64,000 nucleotides of DNA from a virus, in IMG/VR virus record IMGVR_UViG_3300036828_000771, positions 1-64,000 of that record. One strand, given 5' to 3'. Shown here in pieces: positions 41,320 through 48,697 of the stretch. Under the pieces are notes generated by a model. It worked only from the letters and a program-made list of their open reading frames with translations, made no database searches and had not been told where the DNA came from. The translations under genes and the position numbers were made by a program. Every line of letters begins with the position of its first letter. Positions within the stretch are counted from its first letter, which is position 1.

Positions 41320-41595
41320 TCAGTGTTTCGTTTCTACCGCTTCGCCAACCTCGACGCCCGCCGCTTTGAACATCTCTTTGTTGCCGGCGATGTCGTCGTC
41401 CTGCAATTCCTTCCACTCGCCCTCAGTATAGGGCAGGGAAGGATGATAGGGCATGCGTCCCGTCAAGGTCATGACGCCCTTCCGCTTCTCGTAGATCAGC
41501 GCCGTGCGCGGACAGCACCACACCCCGCCCTCTTGCAGCGAGTCGAACAGTTTCTCCGCCCATGCGATGCAGGCCGGATTGGTTGGGTAAATCAT
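41320..41595 (-). CDS. unknown protein
   Basis: 91 aa: MIYPTNPACIAWAEKLFDSLQEGGVWCCPRT, then LTGRMPYHPSLPYTEGEWKEL and an acidic end. Two GCCCTAT half-sites of the regulatory motif lie inside its codons. It overlaps the recombination ATPase gene by 4 bp. Function unknown. Confidence 0.5.
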   Translation of the reverse strand: MIYPTNPACIAWAEKLFDSLQEGGVWCCPRTALIYEKRKGVMTLTGRMPYHPSLPYTEGEWKELQDDDIAGNKEMFKAAGVEVGEAVETKH

Positions 41596-42638
41596 TGCTC
41601 GCTCGCGCGCGGCGGCTCAGCGCCGGGCTTGCCGCCAGCGCGCAGGTGCAAGCGCCAAGCGTTGGCCACGTCGAACAGGCGCTTGTGCTCGGGCGGCCGG
41701 TTCTTCGCCAGCCACTGCACCTGCTTCTGGACCTGCGGTTCGGCCATGATCGCGTCGACCTTCTCCCCGGTGTCCTGCTCTTTGATGCGCTTCAATAACT
41801 CGGTGACGCCCTGCGTGATCTTGTCGGGCGCACCTTTTGCCCACAGTGCCAGATACGCGCCGGGCTGCTCGCCGATCTGCACGCCGTCAGGAAAGTAGCC
41901 GAGATGGTCCTCGTGAATCTTGCGCGGCAGCTTGTAGTCGACGACACCCGGTGCGGCGCTGCTCAGCGTGATCAGCGTCGTCAACTCGAACATGAAACGC
42001 TGATCGCCGATGGGCTGCCAGCCCAGCGACTGGATGCCGCCGCCGGTGGTCGGCTTCACCCGCTCCTCGGCGCGGAAGCAGAAGATGATCGGGATTTTCC
42101 TCTGAAGGAAGCTGTTCACCATCGACTTGTGCGCCGACTTCGGCTTGATCCACGCGCGCATGTTCTGGCGCTCACGCTTGGCCTCGTCTTCGCCTGCGAA
42201 CCTGTCGAGTTCGTGGTCATGCCATTCCAGCACGCCGCCATCGCCCGCCCACTCATGGCTCATCGAATCGATGATCAGGCAGTCGTACTTGGCAGCCTCG
42301 GCGTCCTCGGCCAGCTTGCGGAAGACCGGCGGCTCGAACGGCGGCAGGATGTCGGTGACATCGAACTTGTCGTGACCGGCGTAGTAGCTCATGCGGCGGC
42401 CCTCGGTGTCGCCCGCTGCAATCCTGCCGTTCGGCCCAACCATGCCACGCGCCAGCCTGAGCGCTGACTTGGTCTTACCCGAGCCGGTGCCACCGGCCAA
42501 TCCGACGAACACATTGATGTTCTCGCGCTTGGCCGGCTGGAAGTTGTAGCGAATGACGTTGCTGTTGGTGTTGGTTGGCGGAGGGGATTGCTGCTCTTTC
42601 GGTGGTGTTGGTGTCTTGGCCATGCGAGTCCTCTTCAT
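41592..42638 (-). CDS. RecA-fold ATPase (AAA_24 / Sak4-like)
   Basis: 348 aa from ATG 42638 (coupled ATGA; ATG 42623 is an alternative). Walker A GGTGSGKTKSA (about 53-60 and on), Walker B YDCLIIDSMSHEW (about 120-132), and RKIPIIFCFRAEERV as a sensor strand. AAA_24-type phage ATPases are often annotated as Sak4-like recombinases or annealing helpers. The RecE-like exonuclease gene two genes upstream supports a recombination module. Confidence 0.75.
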   Translation of the reverse strand: MKRTRMAKTPTPPKEQQSPPPTNTNSNVIRYNFQPAKRENINVFVGLAGGTGSGKTKSALRLARGMVGPNGRIAAGDTEGRRMSYYAGHDKFDVTDILPPFEPPVFRKLAEDAEAAKYDCLIIDSMSHEWAGDGGVLEWHDHELDRFAGEDEAKRERQNMRAWIKPKSAHKSMVNSFLQRKIPIIFCFRAEERVKPTTGGGIQSLGWQPIGDQRFMFELTTLITLSSAAPGVVDYKLPRKIHEDHLGYFPDGVQIGEQPGAYLALWAKGAPDKITQGVTELLKRIKEQDTGEKVDAIMAEPQVQKQVQWLAKNRPPEHKRLFDVANAWRLHLRAGGKPGAEPPRASEQ

Positions 42639-42940
42639 GCGTTGCCTTCCGCTGGGCTGTCGAGGGCGAGGAACATGGCGCGGTAGCGTGCCACCGCCGC
42701 CTCGTCGCCCTTGACCGTATGATCGAAGAAGTGCCGGCACGCCGCGATCATGCTGGCACGGTCGTCGTCGGTCTCGGAGGTGCAGATGCGCGTGTAGATC
42801 ACGCCCAGCAGGGCATTGATCTCGACATCAGCCTCGGGCTTCTGGTTCCGACAGATGCCGTACACGTCGAGGATCACCATCAGGTGCTCGCCCAGCGCCT
42901 TGACCTCGACCTCGTCAGGGAACGTGACCTCTTTCTTCAC
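42635..42940 (-). CDS. small protein of the recombination module
   Basis: 101 aa from GTG 42940, which overlaps the exonuclease stop. Helical, with VKALGEHLMVILDVYGICRN and RHFFDHTVKGDEAAVARYRAMF. Placed between exonuclease and ATPase with overlaps on both sides, so it may serve the same process. No family recognised. Confidence 0.5.
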   Translation of the reverse strand: MKKEVTFPDEVEVKALGEHLMVILDVYGICRNQKPEADVEINALLGVIYTRICTSETDDDRASMIAACRHFFDHTVKGDEAAVARYRAMFLALDSPAEGNA

Positions 42941-43896
42941 TGCGGCCTCTGCCAAAGGGCGATGCGGTTCAGTGCGTCGAGCCGGCGCTGCTCCTTCAGG
43001 TTCGAGCGCCAGAACGCGGGATCGAGCGGCGCGGCGTCGCTGTCGTAGCCGGGCCATTCGTTCTTGGCCATGCAGACCGACCACATATCGATGCCGACCT
43101 CGACCAGTGTCGAGGCTTCGAGCGCCGCCTGATTGCCCATCCTGACGATGGACAGCCCGTAGGGCGGCTTCTGTTCGAGCACGATCCACATGAACTCGAC
43201 CGTTTGGATGCTCGGCAGCAGTGCCTTCAGGCCGCGCTCGTAGAATCCCGCCTGATAGTCGTAGGCTTGGTCGAAGAATACCGACTGCCAGTCCAGCGGG
43301 TGCGCAGAGCCGGCCGTCGTCTTCAGTTCTGGCACCGTGATGTGAGTGCCGCCCTTGCGCACTTCGTCGTGCAGGTAGTCGAGCCGACTGCGGCACCACA
43401 CGCCGCCGCGATCCTTCCACGCCATGGTGAGTTCGGCCTGTCCGCCGGTGAACAGCTTGTCGAGACCTTCGTTGGCCAGTTGCTCCTTGGCCGCCTTCTC
43501 GATCTCCAGCACGATCTCCATGTCCGGGTTCACGAGCGGGATGAGCCCGGCGTCGCGCGCCTCGTCGCGTTCGTCCTGCGCGTCATGCTTCTTGTAATCA
43601 TCGTAGGGGATCACGGCGATGTTCGCGCCCTCGCCGAGGATCAGCGAGTGAACCGCCGACCCGATGTCCCTCACCCGGTTGGTTTTCTCTTCTGTCTCCA
43701 GAATGTTCGGGTTGAGTCTTGGGTGCCAGTAGCGTGCGTGGCGCGGCGAGCGGTTCACCATCATCTTGCAGATGGTGTTGTTGAGCGACGGCTCGACCAC
43801 CGGGTCCTCCAGATAGCGGGGCTCGGAGATGCCCGGGTAGAAGCCGGGCTTGTCGATGACCTTGGGTGGTTTGGGTGGGCGCTTGGTTCTTGCCAT
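42937..43896 (-). CDS. RecE-like PD-(D/E)XK exonuclease (DUF3799-like)
   Basis: 319 aa from ATG 43896. Motifs: GSAVHSLILG (about 78-87, the conserved His), AELTMAWKDRGGVWCRSRLDYL (catalytic Asp), TVPELKTTAG (the E-x-K) and QAYDYQAGFYERGL. This is the exonuclease VIII-type core. It would produce single strands for annealing or recombination. The promoter -10 ends only 6 bp before the ATG and no Shine-Dalgarno site is present, so the mRNA is probably leaderless. Confidence 0.8.
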   Translation of the reverse strand: MARTKRPPKPPKVIDKPGFYPGISEPRYLEDPVVEPSLNNTICKMMVNRSPRHARYWHPRLNPNILETEEKTNRVRDIGSAVHSLILGEGANIAVIPYDDYKKHDAQDERDEARDAGLIPLVNPDMEIVLEIEKAAKEQLANEGLDKLFTGGQAELTMAWKDRGGVWCRSRLDYLHDEVRKGGTHITVPELKTTAGSAHPLDWQSVFFDQAYDYQAGFYERGLKALLPSIQTVEFMWIVLEQKPPYGLSIVRMGNQAALEASTLVEVGIDMWSVCMAKNEWPGYDSDAAPLDPAFWRSNLKEQRRLDALNRIALWQRPQ

Positions 43897-43902
43897 GGTT
43901 CA

Positions 43903-43931
43903 CATTTAGGGCATCTGCCAGTTTCTGTCAC
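43903..43931 (-). promoter_or_regulatory. leftward promoter for the exonuclease gene, leaderless
   Basis: Minus-strand GTGACA (43931-43926), 17 bp, TAAATG (43908-43903) with GATGCCC before the -10. The predicted start of transcription coincides with the ATG at 43896. The -10 also contains the TAA stop of the upstream gene. Confidence 0.6.
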
Positions 43932-44427
43932 TGTGGACAGTTTCCGGCTGCTGGCGTGAGCGCGTGCTCACTTTGGGCCGCCCGAAGTAGCGCCATGGCT
44001 TCTCCGACCTGTCGACGCGAAGCATGAGGCCCAGCATCGCAGCGTTGTCCTGAAAGCTGATCGCCTGCCAACCCAGCACCGGCAGCATTTCGGGGCGGGT
44101 CACGCCTTCAGGACGCATCAAGTGGCGCTCGATCATCTTCATCTTGCTGCCGCGTGTGGTCTTCAGGGGCTCCTCGGGCTCCTCGGGGAGCGGCTCGTCC
44201 TTGCGGCCTTTCAGGTAGCTCTCGATCAACGGCAGGCAATGCCGGCAGAAGTGGCTGACCGTCGTGGTGTCGATCAGTTTGTCGGGCCGGTCGACTTTGG
44301 TGGTCTCGACGCGCAGCCAGCCTCGTGGGAGTCGGACAAATGACTTGTCGTCCGTTAGCTTGATGCCGTCGCTCTCGATGACCTTGCAGCCATCACAGCG
44401 GAAGCGGCCGATAGACTTGAAACTCAT
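43906..44427 (-). CDS. zinc-ribbon plus DUF3489-like winged-helix protein
   Basis: 173 aa from ATG 44427, with GGAGG upstream. N-terminal CDGC and CHRC-type pair (FRCDGC and FCRHC) forms a likely zinc ribbon over residues 8-72. Residues about 95-155 (SKMKMIERHLMRPEGVTRPEMLPVLGWQ) read like the DUF3489 winged helix. DNA-binding regulator is the best guess. Its stop codon lies in the promoter of the next gene. Confidence 0.6.
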   Translation of the reverse strand: MSFKSIGRFRCDGCKVIESDGIKLTDDKSFVRLPRGWLRVETTKVDRPDKLIDTTTVSHFCRHCLPLIESYLKGRKDEPLPEEPEEPLKTTRGSKMKMIERHLMRPEGVTRPEMLPVLGWQAISFQDNAAMLGLMLRVDRSEKPWRYFGRPKVSTRSRQQPETVHSDRNWQMP

Positions 44428-44428
44428 C

Positions 44429-44533
44429 TCATCCTCCAGAAAAAATTGCCGGTCGCGAGTAGCTTCCCACGCCAACTCCACCGGCCCTCGACTCCACGGC
44501 ACACCCATATCGTGGCGTCGAGCAGTCCATCAT
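44429..44533 (-). CDS. possible 34-aa protein
   Basis: ATG 44533 (or 44530) overlaps the previous TGA and the frame closes 2 bp before the next start, so it fills the only gap in this stretch. Product has Cys and Gly/Ser-rich sequence (STPRYGCAVESRAGGVGVGS). Support is from tiling only. Confidence 0.35.
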   Translation of the reverse strand: MMDCSTPRYGCAVESRAGGVGVGSYSRPAIFSGG

Positions 44534-44733
44534 GGGCGCTTCTCGAAATCGAAGACCTTGTTGTTGTCGTCCGTGATCGACACGCGCGGCCGACCGGCCC
44601 GCAACTGCCGGCGCACCTTGCGCCGCACGGAGCGCTTGGCGTTGATCTTCAGGTCGGTCCATGCCCGCTTGACCGATGGGAAATACTCGCCGTTGACGAG
44701 GACTTTGATGCGCGATCTGTCAAAGTCCATCAT
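44530..44733 (-). CDS. small basic protein
   Basis: 67 aa with AAGGA upstream. Core NGEYFPSVKRAWTDLKINAKRSVRRKVRRQLR is a strongly basic helix that may bind nucleic acid, then VSITDDNNKVFDFEKR. The NGEYFPSVKRAW start resembles small phage proteins that pattern like DNA-modification-associated or NUMOD-like motifs. Not certain. Confidence 0.5.
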   Translation of the reverse strand: MMDFDRSRIKVLVNGEYFPSVKRAWTDLKINAKRSVRRKVRRQLRAGRPRVSITDDNNKVFDFEKRP

Positions 44734-44884
44734 GAGGTTCCTTGATCAGCGTTGCACACTCCTGCACCATCAGGTCGCGGCCGGCTCCGAACGGCAGGAA
44801 GCACGGGGCATGGCGGACCTGCCAGACCATCAGGATGACGATCAGCAGGGCGATAATCGCGAGTTGCAGGAACCGATATGTCAT
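44720..44884 (-). CDS. 54-aa membrane protein
   Basis: ATG 44884, one membrane span near the start (LQLAIIALLIVILMVWQV), then a Cys-containing basic tail. Overlaps the next gene by 14 bp. First gene behind a perfect 20-bp palindrome promoter, with a leader of about 10 nt and no ribosome site. Confidence 0.55.
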   Translation of the reverse strand: MTYRFLQLAIIALLIVILMVWQVRHAPCFLPFGAGRDLMVQECATLIKEPHDGL

Positions 44885-44892
44885 AGTCCACA

Positions 44893-44929
44893 ATGCCCCA
44901 AATATGGGGCATCATACCGACAGGATCAA
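44893..44929 (-). promoter_or_regulatory. leftward promoter centred in a 20-bp palindrome
   Basis: Plus strand ATGCCCCA (44893-44900), AATA, TGGGGCAT (44905-44912): perfect 8-bp arms. Minus-strand TTGATC (44929-44924), 17 bp, CATATT (44906-44901). The -10 sits at the centre of the palindrome, the clearest case of operator-promoter overlap. Confidence 0.65.
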
Positions 44930-45597
44930 GTGTGCGGCTTGGTAGCGATCTCGATAGTCTGGCCATCTGGTGAGCGAAGCACCGTCTTCGTCATGCCCGT
45001 GGCGCTCGGCTCGCCCTCGAACTCGACGGTATAGGCCAGCCTGTCTACGAGCTTGTTGATCCGGGTCTGCTTCATCTCGGGACTCGCTTTCGAGTCTCTT
45101 TCGTACCAGCCCTCGCCGGTCAGGCTGGGCGGCGCGAGGAAGATGGAATCTCGTTCATTGAACCGGATCAGGGCGGCCTTGCGCTGACGGTCGATGTAGC
45201 GCCGCAGCGCCGGATCACGGTGCGCGTCGGGGTAGTCCGGGTCGACCCATATCTGGATGACTTCCATCTCAATCGTCTCGCCAGTGTCGTGGCGCACCAT
45301 CTCGACGAGGTCCGGCATGATGTCGATCACGTAGTGCACGCGGTCCGGGCGTTGCATGTCGTGCGTGTCGTTGTTCACCAGCCAGCGGCAGTTCCAGATC
45401 GAGCACGAGTACGGCATGGCCTTGGTGCCATGGAGCTTGCAGCCCACACCGTGCTTCTGGTGCGGGCAGCGCTGTCCCGCCTTCTTGTTCAGCGCTCCCG
45501 GCATCTGTAGCGTCCTGCCGTCGCTGGTGATGATGTTCGCGCCATCGGCAACCGGCAGCAGGACGCAGCAAAGCTGACAGTCGCCGCACTTACGCAT
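44926..45597 (-). CDS. CxxCxxCC metal-chelating domain protein (YkgJ-like)
   Basis: 223 aa from ATG 45597, overlapping the previous stop. The N-terminus MRKCGDCQLCCVLL, then CPHQKHGVGCKLHGTKAMPYSCSIWNCRWL, is the cysteine layout of the YkgJ / UPF0153 zinc- or iron-chelating family. The C-terminal 100 residues are unlike it. Substrate or role in the phage is unknown. Confidence 0.7.
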   Translation of the reverse strand: MRKCGDCQLCCVLLPVADGANIITSDGRTLQMPGALNKKAGQRCPHQKHGVGCKLHGTKAMPYSCSIWNCRWLVNNDTHDMQRPDRVHYVIDIMPDLVEMVRHDTGETIEMEVIQIWVDPDYPDAHRDPALRRYIDRQRKAALIRFNERDSIFLAPPSLTGEGWYERDSKASPEMKQTRINKLVDRLAYTVEFEGEPSATGMTKTVLRSPDGQTIEIATKPHT

Positions 45598-46111
45598 CGG
45601 TGCGAAGTCCTTCGAGAAGACGGGGTGTACGGTCGGTGATTTGGCAGCAGACCCACAGCGTCGTCTCAGCGCTGTTGGCTCCCCTATAGCGAGCATAATA
45701 GACATTGTCTTTCAACTCTTTCAGTTCACGCTCCAGCATCTTGCGCGTTGCCTTCCACATCGTTTTGACGTGGTCATTGAAGTCTGGCTGCCATGTCGAG
45801 TCGAAGGTCCATCTTCGATATCTTTTTGTCCCGCGCTGTTGCCACTTGAAGGTCGGCTCATTCACCAGCACCTTGGGCGCGGGAGGTAACACCATGGCTT
45901 TGAGTTCTGCCTTCAGCCGAGCGATCTTCGGGGCGTACTTCTGCTCAACGATGACTTGCGTTACACCCAGAAAATTGTACCGAGAGCGACCGCCGTACCA
46001 CGCATCTCGCTGACCTGAAGACCATCTGCTACACGCCTCATAACATGATTTGCAGAGGCCGAACCGCTCAGGTCTTCCCGGTGTACGGCAGACAACGCAA
46101 TAGCGTCTCAC
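45590..46111 (-). CDS. zinc-finger protein, basic
   Basis: 173 aa. N-terminal CVVC and CKSC pair (residues 5-23) like a treble-clef zinc finger. The rest is basic with many Trp, Arg and Tyr (FKWQQRGTKRYRRWTFDS). The sequence is less GC-rich than its neighbours, suggesting recent gain. It may bind DNA; the function is unknown. Confidence 0.5.
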   Translation of the reverse strand: MRRYCVVCRTPGRPERFGLCKSCYEACSRWSSGQRDAWYGGRSRYNFLGVTQVIVEQKYAPKIARLKAELKAMVLPPAPKVLVNEPTFKWQQRGTKRYRRWTFDSTWQPDFNDHVKTMWKATRKMLERELKELKDNVYYARYRGANSAETTLWVCCQITDRTPRLLEGLRTDA

Positions 46112-46371
46112 TCGCCTGATTCCTCTGTGACGAGGTTGATCGTCTTGACTTCACCGATACCGCGTCGCGCATACTCCAGATCAAGGTAGGCCGCCGAAAT
46201 GATCTGAGCGCTCACCTGCGCCATGACGCGAGCGCGATTCCAGTCTCCGATTCCCGCCCCCAATAAATCCAACTGATGGAACAATGCTTCGCGCAATCCG
46301 TCGCTGGTGCGCCTTACCCGGTTCACGACAACAGACGGCGCAGACGGCGGGGATGATGATGGCTTACGCAT
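46108..46371 (-). CDS. phage-common helical protein
   Basis: 87 aa. The pattern VRRTSDGLREALFHQLDLLGAGIGDWNRARVMAQVSAQI and LDLEYAR is one I have seen in many phage genomes, without known role. Overlaps both neighbours. Confidence 0.55.
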   Translation of the reverse strand: MRKPSSSPPSAPSVVVNRVRRTSDGLREALFHQLDLLGAGIGDWNRARVMAQVSAQIISAAYLDLEYARRGIGEVKTINLVTEESGE

Positions 46372-46831
46372 CGGCGAGAGCCCTGAACAGGCCCGGTCCC
46401 TTCGGCGCGTTCGCGCGCACGTTGTCGATGAAGTGCATCACCTTGGGCTGGCGGCCGGTCTGGCCCAGCTTGCCTCTGGGCTTGACGTGCGCCCCCAGTT
46501 TCTCGATGCCTTTTGGTGCTCTGAGGATGAAGTCGCCGGCTTCCATGCGACCGCCCCGGTCGAAGATCATCAACTCGGTGTAGAGATTGCCCGGCGTGAT
46601 GAAGCGCAACCAGTAGCCGTCCCGGCGCTCGACGTAGGTCTTCGTCTTGTAGACCATCGCCTGCCTGAAATGCTCCTGCCGGCACAGGGCGTTGGCGGCG
46701 GCGCAGGCCGCGTTGTCGCGCCGCTTGGCCGACTTGATATCGGATTCTGTGACGGTGACGATGAGATCGCGCGTGGCATCCTTCAAGGGTGCGTTGGGGT
46801 TGGGCCGCTGAGGTCTCGGTGATCGTGCCAA
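46364..46831 (-). CDS. phage-common protein of unknown function
   Basis: 155 aa from TTG 46831; no ATG fits and the ribosome site is weak. The core ESDIKSAKRRDNAACAAANALCRQE, then KTYVERRDGYWLRFITP, then MIFDRGGRMEAGDFIL is a pattern that recurs in phages, often filed as hypothetical. The first 15 residues are Pro/Arg-rich. Function unknown. Confidence 0.6.
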   Translation of the reverse strand: MARSPRPQRPNPNAPLKDATRDLIVTVTESDIKSAKRRDNAACAAANALCRQEHFRQAMVYKTKTYVERRDGYWLRFITPGNLYTELMIFDRGGRMEAGDFILRAPKGIEKLGAHVKPRGKLGQTGRQPKVMHFIDNVRANAPKGPGLFRALADA

Positions 46832-46916
46832 GGGTTCGCCTATGTGATTGTGGAGGAGAAGTTCTGCTAGTTTTTTGCAATACCCTAAATTGTAGCCACG
46901 GGCAACTGGTGCAGTT
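46832..46916. promoter_or_regulatory. short intergenic gap with a CCCTAAATTGTAG motif
   Basis: The plus strand has CCCTAAATTGTAGCC at about 46883-46897, next to an AGTTTTTTGCA stretch that is also found at 53576-53586. A clear -35 at 17 bp is missing on either strand. No gene. Confidence 0.3.
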
Positions 46917-47024
46917 TCACATCCGTCGTTCGCTTGGGTAATAGGTCCAGCCCTGATCGACGCAGGCGTAGACGAAGGCCAGCAGCATCACGACAAGGCA
47001 CAGGTTGACGAAGAGGGGTTTCAT
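46917..47024 (-). CDS. 35-aa membrane protein
   Basis: ATG 47024 overlaps the previous stop. One span (LFVNLCLVVMLLAFVYACV) and a short charged tail. One of several tiny one-span proteins in this genome. Confidence 0.5.
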   Translation of the reverse strand: MKPLFVNLCLVVMLLAFVYACVDQGWTYYPSERRM

Positions 47025-47275
47025 TCGACCTTGCGCCACGTTTTGTAGATGGAGCGCCAGTGCTGCCACACGCTCTCGGTGTGCGGCCGGTCGGGCAGTT
47101 CGGGGATTATCGGTGTACCCGTCAACGTCAGGGCATGGCTGCCGGCCGCGACCTTGAGCAAGGCGGCGCGCATTTCGACGGCCTGCGGGCTGGTGTCGTA
47201 CTTGAGCAGGATGAGCGTATAAATCATGGCCTCGCCGCGCACTTTGGCGGCCTGCCACGCCGGGACCTGCCTCAT
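47021..47275 (-). CDS. unknown small protein
   Basis: 84 aa from ATG 47275, in ATGA overlap with the upstream gene (ATG 47227 is an internal alternative). The middle LILLKYDTSPQAVEMRAALLKVA and C-terminal WQHWRSIYKTWR are helical. Function unknown. Confidence 0.5.
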   Translation of the reverse strand: MRQVPAWQAAKVRGEAMIYTLILLKYDTSPQAVEMRAALLKVAAGSHALTLTGTPIIPELPDRPHTESVWQHWRSIYKTWRKVE

Positions 47276-47631
47276 TGGGCTTCCTCCACGATCATCGGCA
47301 ACTGGCGCAGCTTGGCGCGCACCATCGCCACCGCCGAATTGTGCATGTTGATCGCTTGATCCCACGTCGCGCAGCGCGTCTGGTAGCGGTCCCACTGATC
47401 GGTTGGGAAGATCATGGTCTCGAACAGGATCGGCGGAGCGTCGGCGTCGCCGTGGATGATCGCCGCGTGATTGTGATCGAGGCCGAGGAACGTCGTGCTG
47501 ACAAACGCGCCACCGATCTCGTCGCCGGCCACATGCCGGTCGTCACCGAACGTCATCGCCCAGTCCACCACGTCGTCGCCGCACGGGACCGCGAGCTTGC
47601 CGAGCAACTTGTAGAACATCGGACGGTGCAC
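47272..47631 (-). CDS. phage-common protein of unknown function
   Basis: 119 aa from GTG 47631, with AGGGA 7 bp upstream (ATG 47619 possible). The pattern FYKLLGKLAVPCGDDVVDWAM, then VSTTFLGLDHNH, then PPILFETMIF is typical of a family seen in many phages. No activity known. The FLGLDHN motif may bind metal. Confidence 0.6.
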   Translation of the reverse strand: MHRPMFYKLLGKLAVPCGDDVVDWAMTFGDDRHVAGDEIGGAFVSTTFLGLDHNHAAIIHGDADAPPILFETMIFPTDQWDRYQTRCATWDQAINMHNSAVAMVRAKLRQLPMIVEEAQ

Positions 47632-47632
47632 G

Positions 47633-47893
47633 TTATCGTCCCTCGACGACCTCGTCGTCGGCTTCGCCGTTCAGAGCCCGAACCTTGGTGATCAGCGACT
47701 TCACGGAATCGCGCAGCGTCTCGGATACCTGCAAGAGGGTGCTGAAGTCGATCTCGTCCGGGGTCTTGAACTCGACGCGCCGGAGGACCGTGCCGTTCTG
47801 GAAGAACTCGAACGCCTTGACGCGCGGGCAGGCCATGTCGCCGTGCGTGGACTGGCCGCACCACTGGCAGCGAGGCTGGGGGGCTGTGGTCAT
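47633..47893 (-). CDS. small zinc-knuckle-type protein
   Basis: 86 aa from ATG 47893. CQWCGQSTHGDMACPRVKAFEF is a one-knuckle Cys/His motif, followed by NGTVLRRVEFKTPDEI and a helical C-terminus. Proteins of this pattern are common in phages. The ATG has no ribosome site and lies beside a strong hairpin (47901-47939). Confidence 0.55.
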   Translation of the reverse strand: MTTAPQPRCQWCGQSTHGDMACPRVKAFEFFQNGTVLRRVEFKTPDEIDFSTLLQVSETLRDSVKSLITKVRALNGEADDEVVEGR

Positions 47894-47900
47894 GAGGACA

Positions 47901-47939
47901 AGAGGGTGCCGGACCCGGCAGGAACCGGGTCCGACCTCT
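47901..47939 (-). other. strong hairpin before the zinc-knuckle gene
   Basis: GGACCCGG (47911-47918), loop CAGGAA, CCGGGTCC (47925-47932), with a further AGAGG/CCTCT pairing (47901-47905 and 47935-47939). It lies between a stop and a start in the leftward direction and could act as an attenuator or a translational control. There is no T run. Confidence 0.45.
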
Positions 47940-47946
47940 GACAGAA

Positions 47947-48639
47947 TCAGGGTTTCGCTTGCGGTGTCGGCACGGCACCACCGGATGGCGGATTGTACGG
48001 AGGGCCGACTTTCTGGACCGCCCACCGCAGACCTTCCGGCGTCTTGACGATCACCAGAACAGTTCCGACCGGCACGCTGTCGGGCGGCGGCAAGGTCGGC
48101 GGCTGGTTGGGCGGCGGCAGCACGATGGGATGCTCGGGAACCGGCGGCGATCCACCCGGCGCAATCGGATGACCGACGCTGACATTGGGTGGCCACACCA
48201 CGGGCGGCGGCAGCACGATGGGATGCGACGGCACGCCGGGTGAAACGGCATCCGGAGGGATCACGATGGGATGCGCCGGCTGACCGGGGCCGGGCCAGAC
48301 TTCGGGTGGCAGCGGCGGCAGCACAATCGGGTGCGTCGGCACGCCGGGGCCAATCGCCTCGGGCGGGATCACAATGGGGTGGCCCGGTTGAACCGGAATG
48401 TAGATCGGATGGCTCGGTGTGCCGGGCGCAATCGCATCGGGCGGAATCGGCAGCACGATGGGCTGGGTCGGAAAGCCGGGGCCTTGGCTCGGGCCGGGCG
48501 GCGGGCCGCCGGGGGCGATGGGATGCGCGGGGTAGCCGGGGCTCGGCCAGATTCCGGGCGGCGGTCCACCCGGGGCAATCGGGTGGGTCGGTTCACCGCC
48601 GCTGGCGAGCGGAACAATATAGGCGAGAAATGCATTCAT
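47947..48639 (-). CDS. proline-rich HPI-repeat protein
   Basis: 230 aa, AGGAG site 6 bp before the ATG. About 170 residues are a repeat of a roughly 13-20-residue unit with PxHPI followed by PPxxxxPGxP; at least ten HPI or QPI copies. The C-terminal 50 residues are a folded-looking segment (GTVLVIVKTPEGLRWAVQKV). The repeat region should form an extended polyproline II rod. It may link or bind, but no role is known. Confidence 0.65.
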   Translation of the reverse strand: MNAFLAYIVPLASGGEPTHPIAPGGPPPGIWPSPGYPAHPIAPGGPPPGPSQGPGFPTQPIVLPIPPDAIAPGTPSHPIYIPVQPGHPIVIPPEAIGPGVPTHPIVLPPLPPEVWPGPGQPAHPIVIPPDAVSPGVPSHPIVLPPPVVWPPNVSVGHPIAPGGSPPVPEHPIVLPPPNQPPTLPPPDSVPVGTVLVIVKTPEGLRWAVQKVGPPYNPPSGGAVPTPQAKP

Positions 48640-48659
48640 TGAGGTCTCCTGTTCAGGTC

Positions 48660-48690
48660 GGTACGATTTTAGGGCGCGGTCTCATCTCTC
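48660..48690 (-). promoter_or_regulatory. weak copy of the regulatory motif
   Basis: The plus strand has ATTTTAGGGCGC at about 48666-48677, so the minus strand reads GCGCCCTAAAATCG with a TAAAAT -10. No -35 fits at 17 bp. It lies 25-30 bp upstream of the start of the HPI-repeat gene. Confidence 0.35.
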
Positions 48691-48697
48691 CCTTACC

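Noticed and set aside
41425-41460. Two GCCCTAT half-sites inside the 41320-41595 gene as a promoter
   Set aside because: The -35 match is poor (ATGACC at 18 bp) and the sites are in coding sequence, so not listed among the promoters.
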